Shown: positions 36,240-45,300 of the stretch, in pieces | Layout of the letters: every line of letters starts with the position of its first letter | How positions within the stretch are numbered: the first letter of the stretch is position 1 | Position numbers and translations under genes: made by a program | Notes under the pieces: model-generated | The model's database searches: none | What the model was told of the DNA's origin: nothing | What the model saw: the letters and a program-made list of their open reading frames with translations, nothing else | Source of the DNA: Fictibacillus marinisediminis | GTDB lineage: Bacteria; Bacillota; Bacilli; Bacillales; Fictibacillaceae | DNA: 64,000 nucleotides | Direction of reading: 5' to 3' | Assembly: GCF_023149135.1 (NCBI RefSeq) | Contig: NZ_JAIWJX010000002.1 | Span: 4,216,001-4,280,000 of the forward strand

Positions 36240-37758
36240 ATTTTGATATTTCCGGAAGTTTAACCGAAAAGACCGTTCCTTTATTCGGTTCGCTTGTTAC
36301 AGTTACTTCCCCATTATGCTGCTCAATGATTTTAAAACTCACCATGAGGCCAAGCCCGGTTCCCGTATCCTTTGTCGTAAAGAACGGTTCTCCCAATTTC
36401 TTCAGCTGGTCCTCCTCCAGACCATGTCCTTCATCTTTTACTTCAATGATCGCATAGCCGCCGCTTGTCCGTTTGACCGATACTTCAACCTTGCTTCCTT
36501 GTACGGATGCTTCCACAGCGTTTTTGATCAGATTGATAAACACCTGTTTCAAGGAATTGGAGTCTCCCCTGATTAGGCAGTCTTTATCTTGAATGCCGTA
36601 TTGGATCGAAATATTGGAAAGGCTTGCGTACGCTTCCATCAGCAGCAATGTTTCTTTTACGAGGCCTGACAGATCTACTTCATCATAAGTAAACTGCTTC
36701 ACCTTTGCCAGCTGCATGTACTCCTCTAAAATCTGGTTCATTCTGTTAATCTCAGCCAGCATGATATTCGTGTATTCATCCGATATGTGTTCCTCCCGCA
36801 TGAACTGGACAAATCCCGACAGAATGGCCAGCGGATTCCGTATCTCGTGAGCTACACCTGCAGCCAGCTGACCAATGACAGAGAGCTTTTCAGATTGGAC
36901 AATCAGTTCTTCTGTCCGCTTCGTTTCTGTTATGTCCCGGTAAATCCCAGCTATTGCTTTAATCGTGCCGTCAGGTTTGCGTATCGGGGAGAAGGTGACG
37001 GAGACCGGAAACAGCTCATCTGTTTTCTTTTGGTTGACCATTTCATACCCTGCAACTGCTTCTCCTTTTATGATCCTTTGAAACACTTCCCGAATCAGCT
37101 GCTTTTGTGTGGATGGAATATGCTGAAACGGCTTTTTCAAGATCTCTTCTTCCTTCCATCCGTAAAGCTCAATGAAAGCCCGGTTCACCGCGAGAACATC
37201 ACCTTTCAGATTCTGAACGAGAATAGCGTCAGCTGTCTGTGAGAAGATGGAATGGAAATATTCTTTCGATTCCAGCAGCTGGCTTGCTGTATGCCTTTCC
37301 CTGTTCTCAGACCTCACGCGGAGACTTTCCGTAAACTGAGTAGATAGAACGAAAAAAAGCGTTAAAAAAACAAGAAGCAGAAGGATAAAGACAAGATCAA
37401 AATCTTCAACCGAGGAAAACAGCTCCCGTTCCGCAAAAAAGAAATATGAAGACATGGCCACCGCCAGGACACCCGCATAAATTATAACTTTATATTGGCT
37501 GTAGATCGTACTCAGCAGCAGACAGAACCATATGTACAAATAGTTGACCAACACGGGCTGGAACGTTATCAAACAGAACAGAAACCCGAAAACACCCGTG
37601 ACGGTTAGATACATCGAAAAAATAGGATTACGGTTTCGAACAGCAAAGAAGGTAATAAACCCTCCGATGCCTAAGCCTAACGGCAGCATGAACGAAACGA
37701 TATCACGGTCGAATATAAAATCAAAGAGAATATCAATGGCAAAGAAACCCCATAGCAT
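36238..37758 (-). CDS. Membrane PAS sensor histidine kinase, sporulation-kinase type
   Basis: The 506-residue protein has five to six N-terminal membrane helices (about residues 1-140), a PAS domain (about 165-280), HisKA with VAHEIRNPLAILSGF and a HATPase domain with NLIKNAVEAS, DEGHGLEE and GTGLGLMVSFK. The arrangement resembles KinB-type kinases of the Spo0 phosphorelay. No partner regulator is adjacent. The ATG has no clear ribosome site (upstream GAGCTCC), so the start is uncertain. Confidence 0.85.
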   Translation of the reverse strand: MLWGFFAIDILFDFIFDRDIVSFMLPLGLGIGGFITFFAVRNRNPIFSMYLTVTGVFGFLFCLITFQPVLVNYLYIWFCLLLSTIYSQYKVIIYAGVLAVAMSSYFFFAERELFSSVEDFDLVFILLLLVFLTLFFVLSTQFTESLRVRSENRERHTASQLLESKEYFHSIFSQTADAILVQNLKGDVLAVNRAFIELYGWKEEEILKKPFQHIPSTQKQLIREVFQRIIKGEAVAGYEMVNQKKTDELFPVSVTFSPIRKPDGTIKAIAGIYRDITETKRTEELIVQSEKLSVIGQLAAGVAHEIRNPLAILSGFVQFMREEHISDEYTNIMLAEINRMNQILEEYMQLAKVKQFTYDEVDLSGLVKETLLLMEAYASLSNISIQYGIQDKDCLIRGDSNSLKQVFINLIKNAVEASVQGSKVEVSVKRTSGGYAIIEVKDEGHGLEEDQLKKLGEPFFTTKDTGTGLGLMVSFKIIEQHNGEVTVTSEPNKGTVFSVKLPEISK

Positions 37759-37898
37759 TTTATAAAGGAGCTCATTTCTTTTTTAATTACGTTCAATTGA
37801 TCTGTATGAAAACCGTTCACCATTCCGGCTCCTTTGTTCTAGAAATCACTCCAACAACTGGATTATATCACAAATAAAGGAACTCCCCGAAACAAAAG

Positions 37899-37942
37899 AC
37901 CAGCTTAAGTCCCGCAATATGTACGGAAGCCTTAAGCTGGTC
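37899..37942 (-). terminator. Intrinsic terminator after phosphoesterase gene
   Basis: GACCAGCTTAAG/CTTAAGCTGGTC with a U-rich tail on the minus strand. Confidence 0.85.
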
Positions 37943-37955
37943 TGAATTCAACTTT

Positions 37956-40900
37956 TTACTTGTTCAGTTTCGTAATTCTGCCTTCTGTTTTAGGATCAAC
38001 TGTACCTTTTGCTTTAATGTATTTTACAAGTGCTTCAAGGTCGACTATGTCGATAGAAGGGTTTTTGCCGTTCTTTAACGTCGTATATCCGTCTCCGCCG
38101 CCTGCCATAAAGTTATTAACGGTTACAGAATAGGTTTTTGCAGAGTCAACAGCGGTTCCATCAGGAAGCGTAATGCTCACGATGCGGTCACCAGCCGGCT
38201 GTGAATCATCATAGGTGAACTTAAGCCCTGAAATCTGCAGGATCTTCGCACGTGTTGGATCTGCCCATTGCTCGTTCAAAAGGCTTTTTACTTGGGCACC
38301 TGTAAGATCCATTTTCACAAGATCATTACCGAAAGGCTGTACTGTAAAAGCTTCCTTCCACGTAATTTCTCCTGCATCAATATCTGCACGCACGCCGCCC
38401 GGATTCATGAAGGCAAAATCTGTGCCGGTCTGGGCTTTCATGGAATCAGCGATCAGATTCCCCATTGGGGATTCTCCGTCTGCATTGATGTCCTTAGTAA
38501 TATAGTTAGGTGTTGTACCGATCTTTTCATTTAAAATGGGAGCAACGTCCGCTACATATTTGTCAACAAATGCTTTAATTTCAGGATCTGGAGCAATTTT
38601 GCTGCGGTCAACAGTTACGACTTCCGCGGTCTTTTTAACGATATCCTGTGTTTTAGGATCGATGACAAGATCTACATCAGAGAACGCGGTCCCGGAAGAA
38701 TAGGATTGTACGAGAAGCTTATTGTCGACTACTGCATTCGTAAGCGCATGGTTGTGCCCGCCGAACATAACATCAACTTCATCGTCAACTTTGTTCGCCA
38801 TATCCACGAGTTCGCCTGTTGCATTCTGTCCATCAGCTGTAGAGTTCGCCGGATTGTGGGCAAGTACGACGATGGACTTAATTCCTTTTGCTTCGAGTTC
38901 TTTTGCATATTTGTTGATGGCTTCTGTCTCATCGGTAAATTCAACACCTTCTACGCCGCTCGGGATAACGATGCTAGGCGTGTCAGAGAGAACAACACCG
39001 ATGATGCCAATTTTTGCTCCGCCTACTTCTTTGATCACATAAGGATCAAGAAGCGGTTTGTTTGTGCTCTTGTCAATCACATTGGCTGCCACATAAGGGA
39101 AGCTCGCCCCTTCAAACTTGCCATACTTTGCTTCTGTTTTCGGATGGCTCCCACCGTGGATCAGACGCAGCATTTCTTTTACGCCCTCATCAAACTCATG
39201 GTTTCCAATCGTTGCAGCATCAAAGCCCAGTTTGTTCAAAAAGCGGATCGTAGGCTCGTCCTGAAGCAAAGCTGATACCGGAGAACTTGCTCCTACTGCA
39301 TCACCCGCATGAAGCAAAAGCGTATTCGGGTTCGTTGCTTCATGCTGTTTTAAGTAGGCTGCAAGATATTCAGCACCGCCTGCGTTGATCTTCGAGTTGT
39401 ACGTATCAAGCTGGCCGTGAAAATCATTGATGCCTAAAAGCTGCACATTAATGTTCTCAAGCTTTTTAAGTTTATACGAATATTTCGCAAAGCCTTCTGC
39501 TGCAGAGCCAACATATTTAATGGCTCCATCTGCCGGTATTGCCTTTTGAGCGTCAGGTGTAGATTCAAAGGTTACATTCGGTTCACCTGCTACAGAAGCA
39601 AACTTCCAGTTTTGATCTGCAGAAGGATCAATCGTGCCGCGTTCACGAATATAGTCGATGATGACTTGACGGTTTTCATCCGGATACAGGTTGACTGCCG
39701 TTTTATTTTTTACACCCGGGAACAGTCCGTTTGCACGGTAATTATTCGTCGCAACGATAAATTCCTGGTTATTGTCGATTGGCTTGCCGTTGTATTGAAG
39801 ATTTTTAATACGGCTGGAATCAGCATTGATCACATTTCCGTCTTTATCATATTTCGCCGGCTGTGTCACATCGACATCATAGGTAACGCCATCGATCACA
39901 TCAAAGTTATACGTCGGGAAATCATTGTTCACAAGCGCCTGCTCTTCTTTTTGGGACGGATCAATCTTGTTGAACTGCCCAGCTGACATCTCGAGCCATT
40001 CCTTCACATCAGAGCCTTTCACTTTAACAGTCGCTACAGTGTTTGGATACAGATAAAGGTCAGAGACGTTCTTAATCGCGATGGTGCCTTTCGGAATATT
40101 GGTGTAGTAGTTCGCACCGTTTCTTCCGCCTGCTTTAAATGGAGCCCCTGCAGATAATACTGGCAGACCTTCATCCTTCGTGCCTTTTAATTGCTTTTCA
40201 ACGTACCATTTTTGTGCGTTAGTAACGATTTGAATGGATGGATCATCCTGGACAAGTGCGAAGTAGCTGTTGATGTCAGCACTTGTTTGTCCTACCGGCT
40301 GGCGGACATAGGCAATGGTGCCTTGATGGTCTTTTTTGATCGCTTTAATGATGCTTTCGTCAGTTTTGGCGAGACTTTTCTTGTTTACTTTGTCATAAAC
40401 CGCTCTTAATTGAGTCTTTGCCTTGGCGATAGACCATTTTCCTTTGACTTTTACAAGGCCAAGGTCCATTACGCCAAGCTGGTTGCCCCAGTTTCCTGGC
40501 ATGATGACCGGTTTCCCGTTAATCGTTCCGTTCTTTTCATCAACACCCGGAAGGTTTGCGAAATCGCCTGGGAATGTTTTGTGATTGTGTCCGGAAATAA
40601 TCGCATCGATGCCTTTGACTTTAGTCAGGTCGTAGGCGGCATCCTCTTCCATCTGTTTGCGGTCTGCATCACCAATTCCGGAGTGCGCCAGAGCAACAAT
40701 GATGTCAGCTCCGTCCTTTTTCATTCTAGGAATATAGGACTTTACCGTATCGACGATATCCTTTGTGATGACTTTTCCATCAAGGTTGGATTTATCCCAC
40801 ATTGTAATTTGAGGAGTAACGGCGCCGATTACACCGACTTTGATGACTTGTTTATGTCCTTTTGTATCAATGACTTTCTTTTTAATAATTTTATAAGGTT

Positions 40901-41453
40901 TAAAATAATTCTTGTCGTTGTAAGGATTTCTATCATGATCATCTTTAAAGACGTTGGAATTCACGTACGGGAAAGGAGCATCATCCAAGACCTCCTGAAG
41001 GTAATCCAGGCCATAGTTGAATTCATGGTTTCCTACAGTTGCGGCATCGTATTTTAATAGTTTCATCGCTTTGAAGACCGGATGCATTTCTCCGTTTTCA
41101 AGCTTGTCCACTTTCGCTTTGTAATCACCGAGCGGGTTACCTTGAATCAAGTCCCCGTTATCAAAAAGAAGGGTGTTCTTAGATTCGCTTCTCGCTTTTT
41201 TAATGAGGGTTGCCGTTTTTGCCAAACCAAACTCATCTGTTTCCGCGTCTTTATAATAATCGTAATTTGCGATATGAGTGTGGATATCGGTAGTGCCCAG
41301 GATCCTAAGCTGAACGGATTCGGTTTTGCTCTGCTTCTGCGGTTTAGCTGCTGCTTTTACTGAATCCATAGTGATTGGTGAAGCAAGTACGGCTAATGCC
41401 ATTGTTGATGCCAGAAAAGAACGTCCCATTGAAGTAAAGGACTTTTTCCCCAT
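37956..41453 (-). CDS. Secreted two-module 5'-nucleotidase / 2',3'-cyclic phosphodiesterase, YfkN-like
   Basis: The 1165-residue protein begins with a signal peptide (SFLASTMALAVLASPITMDSVKAAA) and has two tandem metallophosphatase plus 5'-nucleotidase modules. Module 1 shows GTTDIHTH, DNGDLIQGNP, GNHEFNYG and SGHNHKTF; module 2 shows GINDFHGQLD, HAGDAVGA, GNHEFDEG and GGHNHALT, then MNPGGVRAD and MAGGGDGY. It would hydrolyse nucleotides and cyclic nucleotides outside the cell to recover phosphate and nucleoside. B. subtilis YfkN is longer and wall-anchored; here the protein ends EGRITKLNK with no sorting signal, so free secretion is inferred. AGGGGG precedes the ATG. Confidence 0.93.
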   Translation of the reverse strand: MGKKSFTSMGRSFLASTMALAVLASPITMDSVKAAAKPQKQSKTESVQLRILGTTDIHTHIANYDYYKDAETDEFGLAKTATLIKKARSESKNTLLFDNGDLIQGNPLGDYKAKVDKLENGEMHPVFKAMKLLKYDAATVGNHEFNYGLDYLQEVLDDAPFPYVNSNVFKDDHDRNPYNDKNYFKPYKIIKKKVIDTKGHKQVIKVGVIGAVTPQITMWDKSNLDGKVITKDIVDTVKSYIPRMKKDGADIIVALAHSGIGDADRKQMEEDAAYDLTKVKGIDAIISGHNHKTFPGDFANLPGVDEKNGTINGKPVIMPGNWGNQLGVMDLGLVKVKGKWSIAKAKTQLRAVYDKVNKKSLAKTDESIIKAIKKDHQGTIAYVRQPVGQTSADINSYFALVQDDPSIQIVTNAQKWYVEKQLKGTKDEGLPVLSAGAPFKAGGRNGANYYTNIPKGTIAIKNVSDLYLYPNTVATVKVKGSDVKEWLEMSAGQFNKIDPSQKEEQALVNNDFPTYNFDVIDGVTYDVDVTQPAKYDKDGNVINADSSRIKNLQYNGKPIDNNQEFIVATNNYRANGLFPGVKNKTAVNLYPDENRQVIIDYIRERGTIDPSADQNWKFASVAGEPNVTFESTPDAQKAIPADGAIKYVGSAAEGFAKYSYKLKKLENINVQLLGINDFHGQLDTYNSKINAGGAEYLAAYLKQHEATNPNTLLLHAGDAVGASSPVSALLQDEPTIRFLNKLGFDAATIGNHEFDEGVKEMLRLIHGGSHPKTEAKYGKFEGASFPYVAANVIDKSTNKPLLDPYVIKEVGGAKIGIIGVVLSDTPSIVIPSGVEGVEFTDETEAINKYAKELEAKGIKSIVVLAHNPANSTADGQNATGELVDMANKVDDEVDVMFGGHNHALTNAVVDNKLLVQSYSSGTAFSDVDLVIDPKTQDIVKKTAEVVTVDRSKIAPDPEIKAFVDKYVADVAPILNEKIGTTPNYITKDINADGESPMGNLIADSMKAQTGTDFAFMNPGGVRADIDAGEITWKEAFTVQPFGNDLVKMDLTGAQVKSLLNEQWADPTRAKILQISGLKFTYDDSQPAGDRIVSITLPDGTAVDSAKTYSVTVNNFMAGGGDGYTTLKNGKNPSIDIVDLEALVKYIKAKGTVDPKTEGRITKLNK

Positions 41454-41596
41454 ACGTATCCCCCTAAAATCATTCAGTTATTTTATTGCCAATCTAATTA
41501 TATATTTTGAAAATAAAAATTAAAGACTTTATTCGTAAAATAAAGGTAAATATTTTAAAATCATGTAAAAATAGTTATATAGACCCATTTGAATAC

Positions 41597-41632
41597 AAAA
41601 AAAGCCGCCGGAACAGTTTCCGGCGGCTTTCT
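41597..41632 (-). terminator. Intrinsic terminator after deacetylase gene
   Basis: AAAGCCGCCGGAA/TTCCGGCGGCTTT with U7 on the minus strand. Confidence 0.92.
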
Positions 41633-41643
41633 GTTTAATGAAT

Positions 41644-42339
41644 TTATTGAAAATTGACTGGTTCTTGTTTTTCACTTATAGGCGAAAACTCATACCCTTT
41701 TTTCTTTAGGGCACCAAGCAACTCTGGCAGTTCTTTGGCTGTTAGCTCTTTATCATGCATCAGGATAACAGGATCATGATGGTTCTTTTCCACTTGTTCC
41801 ACTTGCTGCAACGTTTTATTGACCCAGCTGTCATCCTTGCTTCCCCAGTCAACACTGTCTACGTTCCAATCCCACATGATAAACCCGTCACGTTTAAGCG
41901 CCTCAACATACTCAGGTTTCATATACGGCACACTTCCATAAGGAACACGAACGAGGTTCGAATGGATCCCAGTCAGGTTTTCCAGCGTCTGGCGGCACGT
42001 TTTCATTTCACCCGTAACCGTTGATTCACTATGATAAAACGCATCTTTATCATGTGTCACCCCGTGGCAGCCCACTGAGTTTTGGCTGTACGCCAGGCGC
42101 ATCGTTTCGATTGGATATTGCTCCATATGCGGCGCGAGCATAAAAAAAGTCGCCGAAGCGCCATAGTCATTTAAATCCTTCATAAGCTGTCCCGTCGTTT
42201 TTGACGGACCGTCATCAAAGGTTAAATACACTTTTTTGTGTTCGGTTTGCTGTTCTGCGTGAGCTCTGTTTTCATCCATGGGCATCGCCATAATGGCCAA
42301 ATACAACAATACAAGCGAGCCTATCGTTTTCGCTGCCAT
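41644..42339 (-). CDS. Secreted polysaccharide deacetylase
   Basis: The 231-residue protein has a signal sequence (IGSLVLLYLAIMAMP) and a NodB domain: motif 1 TFDDGPSKTT, motif 2 HGVTHD, motif 3 RVPYGSVPY, and LMHD near the end. It resembles Bacillus PdaA/YjeA-type peptidoglycan deacetylases; the exact sugar cannot be set. GGAGGG lies 12 bases before the ATG; a TTG two codons earlier is an alternative. Confidence 0.87.
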   Translation of the reverse strand: MAAKTIGSLVLLYLAIMAMPMDENRAHAEQQTEHKKVYLTFDDGPSKTTGQLMKDLNDYGASATFFMLAPHMEQYPIETMRLAYSQNSVGCHGVTHDKDAFYHSESTVTGEMKTCRQTLENLTGIHSNLVRVPYGSVPYMKPEYVEALKRDGFIMWDWNVDSVDWGSKDDSWVNKTLQQVEQVEKNHHDPVILMHDKELTAKELPELLGALKKKGYEFSPISEKQEPVNFQ

Positions 42340-42496
42340 TTTCAAACCTATCCCTCCAAACGATTTTACATCCTTACAAGCTATTCGGTGGATAGGATTC
42401 CTTTGCCGGGATATCAATGGCTTTCAAGCAAAATTGATTCTTTTGAAGGGTGTCAAATGGAACCGGTTTTTGAATAGATCCGGAATTTCTTCATAA

Positions 42497-42525
42497 AAAA
42501 GGATGCTTCAGTGTGGAAGCATCCC
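42497..42525 (-). terminator. Intrinsic terminator after Lmo0937-type gene
   Basis: GGATGCTTC/GAAGCATCC stem with U6 on the minus strand. Confidence 0.85.
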
Positions 42526-42530
42526 TTCTG

Positions 42531-42677
42531 TCAGGCTGATCGCCTTCCCTTTATTAATTTAAAGACAATAATCACGATGGCCGCAATCAGAAGAATATGA
42601 ATGATTCCGCCAGCAATCTTAAAAATAAGTCCCAATAGCCATAGTACGATTAATATACCGATAATTGTCCAGATCAT
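42531..42677 (-). CDS. Lmo0937 family small membrane protein
   Basis: The 48-residue peptide, MIWTIIGILIVLWLLG then KIAGGIIHILLIAAIVIIV and KLIKGRRSA, is nearly all membrane and matches the Lmo0937 family, often sigma-B or envelope-stress linked. AAAGGAAG precedes the ATG. It diverges from the general stress protein gene across a 167-bp region. Confidence 0.8.
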   Translation of the reverse strand: MIWTIIGILIVLWLLGLIFKIAGGIIHILLIAAIVIIVFKLIKGRRSA

Positions 42678-42762
42678 TTGGGTATCTTCCTTTCTTGTTT
42701 CATTACGCTTTATTTTCCCCAAAAGTAATCGGTATAAAACGCCAAGGTTCATTTTTCCATGT

Positions 42763-42788
42763 TTACAAAACACAAAAAGCGTGTACAT
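42763..42788 (+). promoter_or_regulatory. Possible sigma-B promoter
   Basis: GTTTAC, 14 bases, GTGTAC loosely matches sigma-B (GTTTAA-N14-GGGTAT). The -10 is imperfect. It would drive the general stress protein gene. Confidence 0.35.
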
Positions 42789-42790
42789 AA

Positions 42791-42828
42791 CAAGTGTATT
42801 TAATTCGAGCAAGTGTATTTAATTCGAG
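42791..42828. repeat. 19-bp perfect tandem duplication
   Basis: CAAGTGTATTTAATTCGAG occurs twice in direct succession, ending 16 bases before the start of the stress gene and just 5' of its ribosome site. It lengthens the leader by one unit. Confidence 0.9.
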
Positions 42829-42844
42829 AGGGAGGAATTTGATC

Positions 42845-43198
42845 ATGGCTGTTAAACCATTAGTACGAGAATTTTCTACGGAACAAGAAGTAATTTCTGC
42901 GGTCAACGAACTTGAAATACGGGGAATCAACCACGATGACATCTACGTGCTTGCACACGAAAGAGACGACACGCGTGACATCGCAGATGCAGCAGATGCC
43001 AACACCATTGGGACGGCAGAAGAAGGACTAGGAACTGCCATTAAAAATCTCTTCCAAAAACGCGGTGATGAACTCCGCAATAAACTTGAAGAAGTCGGGT
43101 TAAGCTCCATTGAAGCAGAGCAGTACGAAAGAAAACTCGATGAAGGTAAAGTCCTTGTACTTGTAAAAGGCGATAACAACCTAGACACTTGGTTGTAA
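42845..43198 (+). CDS. General stress protein 17M-like (YflT family)
   Basis: The 117-residue protein begins KPLVREFSTEQEVISAVNELEIRGI and ends KVLVLVKGD, the ferredoxin-like fold of general stress protein 17M (YflT). It is a soluble stress protein with no defined activity. GGGAGG lies 9 bases before the ATG. A 19-bp tandem repeat and a weak sigma-B-like promoter lie upstream. Confidence 0.82.
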   Translation: MAVKPLVREFSTEQEVISAVNELEIRGINHDDIYVLAHERDDTRDIADAADANTIGTAEEGLGTAIKNLFQKRGDELRNKLEEVGLSSIEAEQYERKLDEGKVLVLVKGDNNLDTWL

Positions 43199-43216
43199 AG
43201 TTAAAATATAGGAAAA

Positions 43217-43257
43217 GGGACAGGGCTCACTCGTCGTGAAGCCTGTCCCCTTTTTTT
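43217..43257 (+). terminator. Intrinsic terminator after general stress gene
   Basis: GGGACAGG/CCTGTCCC stem followed by T7. Confidence 0.9.
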
Positions 43258-43280
43258 GCATTCCTTGCGGCGGAGATTGG

Positions 43281-43352
43281 AATGCGTCGGATCGTGTCAT
43301 TTAATGTCGAGTATAAACCGATTGAACATAAAAATTTTCGAACCTGATTTTT
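43281..43352 (+). repeat. Second-family phased repeat, short copy (site A)
   Basis: The segment begins AATGCGTCGGATCGTGTC and includes TGTCGAGTATAAACCG, then TTGAACATAAA and a degenerate TTTTCGAACC unit. It shares its start with 44969-45060 and its middle with the reverse-oriented array at 47701-47832. It has one good unit only. Confidence 0.7.
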
Positions 43353-43375
43353 CAGTACTTCCAGATGAGTTTGCA

Positions 43376-43402
43376 AAAAGGAGCCCAGTGTAAAGGCTCC
43401 TT
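43376..43402 (-). terminator. Intrinsic terminator after hydrolase gene
   Basis: GGAGCC/GGCTCC stem with a U5 run on the minus strand. Confidence 0.75.
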
Positions 43403-43404
43403 TC

Positions 43405-44202
43405 TTATGACACCGAAGAACGGGTGGTCAGATGCTTTTTTATAAACGTTATTGCTGTTTGATTAAAAATATCAGGCTGATCGACGTTGCAAACGTGGCC
43501 GCAATCCTTTATGGCCACAAGGCTTGAGTACTTTTTCTGTCCGATGAATGCCCGAATGGCTGGCAGAAACATATAGTCTTCCTCCCCCATGATATAAAGG
43601 GTAGGAATGGGCAGCTCCCTCTCCCTCATCGTCCGCAGGAAGGGGTTCACCCTCTGTGTCAGCTGAAACCACCGCTTGAATTCCTTTTGGCACAATTTTT
43701 TCGCTTCCCGGATGAATAGCGATCTTGACGTTTCATGCCGCCTGTTCGGCATGATCACCCATGCAAAGAGCCGATACAGCCACATGAAGGGGATAAAGGC
43801 TTTGACAGCATTCCCCAATGTGATCAGAAGGCGGGAGCGAAAATTAAGTCTCATCACTGCCCCGCCGAGCGTCATCGAGCGGACACGGCAAGGGGCCATC
43901 TCGGCGATTGTCTGGATCAGGATCGTTCCGAGCGATATTCCCACAAAATGAGCGCACGGAATATCCAGATGATCCATCACTTCAAGTACATCCTTGCTGA
44001 TATCCTCAAACGAATAGTTGCGAAGAAGAAAGCGGTCAGACTTGGAGCGTCCGTGCCCTCTTAGGTCGACTAGAAGAACGTTGAATTCCTGCTTGAATTC
44101 CCGGATTTGTTTATACCAGATAGAAGAGCTTCCACCGGCACCATGAATGAAGATTACCCATTCATAGCCGCTGCCCTTTTCATACGTTTTGTAATGAAGC
44201 AA
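43405..44202 (-). CDS. Alpha/beta hydrolase
   Basis: The 265-residue protein shows FIHGAGGSSSIWY, DLRGHGRS, the nucleophile elbow GISLGT and a C-terminal GHVCNVDQP histidine. Substrate unknown. ATG at 44217 has no ribosome site, while GGGGG lies 8 bases before TTG at 44202 (LLHYKTYEKG), so I prefer the TTG. It diverges from yajQ. Confidence 0.82.
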   Translation of the reverse strand: MLHYKTYEKGSGYEWVIFIHGAGGSSSIWYKQIREFKQEFNVLLVDLRGHGRSKSDRFLLRNYSFEDISKDVLEVMDHLDIPCAHFVGISLGTILIQTIAEMAPCRVRSMTLGGAVMRLNFRSRLLITLGNAVKAFIPFMWLYRLFAWVIMPNRRHETSRSLFIREAKKLCQKEFKRWFQLTQRVNPFLRTMRERELPIPTLYIMGEEDYMFLPAIRAFIGQKKYSSLVAIKDCGHVCNVDQPDIFNQTAITFIKKHLTTRSSVS

Positions 44203-44368
44203 GCGATATTCCCCCATAAGTTGTGGCTGCTGTTTTACGTTAAGCTCATTGTAGCACAGGCATTGCTGCAGTTGGCCCGTTATAATTTTACAGAGTTTTG
44301 TCAAAACTGAAAACAGCGATATAATGTTAGTATAATAGAGTGATAGATACATAAAGGAGGCTGAAAAA

Positions 44369-44866
44369 ATGAGTAAAGAAAGCTCATTTGACATCGTTTC
44401 TAAGGTAGATTTGTCAGAAGTGGATAACGCGATCAATATCGCCATGAAGGAAATTAAAAACCGCTATGACTTTAAAGGCAGCAAAAGTGACATTTCATTG
44501 GATAAAGGCAATGAGGAGCTTACGCTGATCTCTGATGATGAATACAAAATGGAGCAGCTGAAGGACGTCTTGATCAGCAAATTGATTAAACGGGATGTCC
44601 CGATCAAAAACCTGGATTATTCTAAAATTGAGCAGGCTTCAGGCGGTACAGTTCGCCAGCGTGCCAAGCTCGTCCAGGGCATCGACAAAGAAAACGCAAA
44701 AAAGATCAACACCATCATTAAAAATTCAGGCGTGAAAGTGAAAAGCCAGGTGCAGGATGATCAAGTTCGCGTGTCCGGCAAAAACCGTGATGATCTTCAG
44801 CAGATTATCGCTGCCATCCGCCAGGCTGACTTGCCGATCGAAGTACAATTTATCAATTACCGATAA
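44369..44866 (+). CDS. yajQ: YajQ family nucleotide-binding protein
   Basis: The 165-residue protein matches YajQ throughout ([69 protein letters not shown]). The two-domain fold binds nucleotides, and in Xanthomonas and others cyclic di-GMP. AAGGAGG precedes the ATG. Role in Bacillaceae unclear. Confidence 0.93.
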   Translation: MSKESSFDIVSKVDLSEVDNAINIAMKEIKNRYDFKGSKSDISLDKGNEELTLISDDEYKMEQLKDVLISKLIKRDVPIKNLDYSKIEQASGGTVRQRAKLVQGIDKENAKKINTIIKNSGVKVKSQVQDDQVRVSGKNRDDLQQIIAAIRQADLPIEVQFINYR

Positions 44867-44896
44867 AAGCTGAGTGATTGCTATTAAAAGCAGGCG

Positions 44897-44927
44897 CCTG
44901 TCCCGATGACCCGGGGCAGGCTTTTTT
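44897..44927 (+). terminator. Intrinsic terminator after yajQ
   Basis: GCCTGTCCC/GGGGCAGGC stem followed by T6. Confidence 0.9.
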
Positions 44928-44968
44928 GTTTGGGGTTGGGGTGGTTTCGTGGATAATTCCTGAAATGA

Positions 44969-45060
44969 ATGCGTCGAATCCGGTCGATTGGTGTCGGATA
45001 TCAACGGTTCGATAAAAAAAGATTTTCGATAATATATCGGCGTTTTCGATAATAAACTCA
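44969..45060 (+). repeat. Second-family phased repeat with CGATAATA cores (site B)
   Basis: Leader AATGCGTCGAATCCGGTC and GTCGATTGGTGTCGGATA is followed by TTCGAT cores beginning at 45008, 45025 and 45045 (17- and 20-bp spacing), the last reading TTTTCGATAATAAA. The rest of the gap to 45300 has no gene I can support. Confidence 0.75.
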
Positions 45061-45300
45061 CTCTGAGTACATCTACAGAGAAAATAAGCTCCATCCGGGA
45101 GCCAAAAAGGGCTGATGTAACGGCAGTAAATTAGAAAGCTCACTACGTGGCACCCCATTAAAGCCTTTTACTCAAAAACCCCTCAATTCAACCTGAAATC
45201 TTCTTTTTTAGCGAAATGTTTTTTTTATCATGGAACACTCGCATTACCGGGTTTTTCTATGCTTGTTTTCTATTATTCTGTGAGCTTCTTTAAACAAAGC

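Noticed and set aside
40410..41057. 215-codon plus-strand frame inside the phosphoesterase gene
   Set aside because: Shadow frame in a well-defined secreted enzyme.
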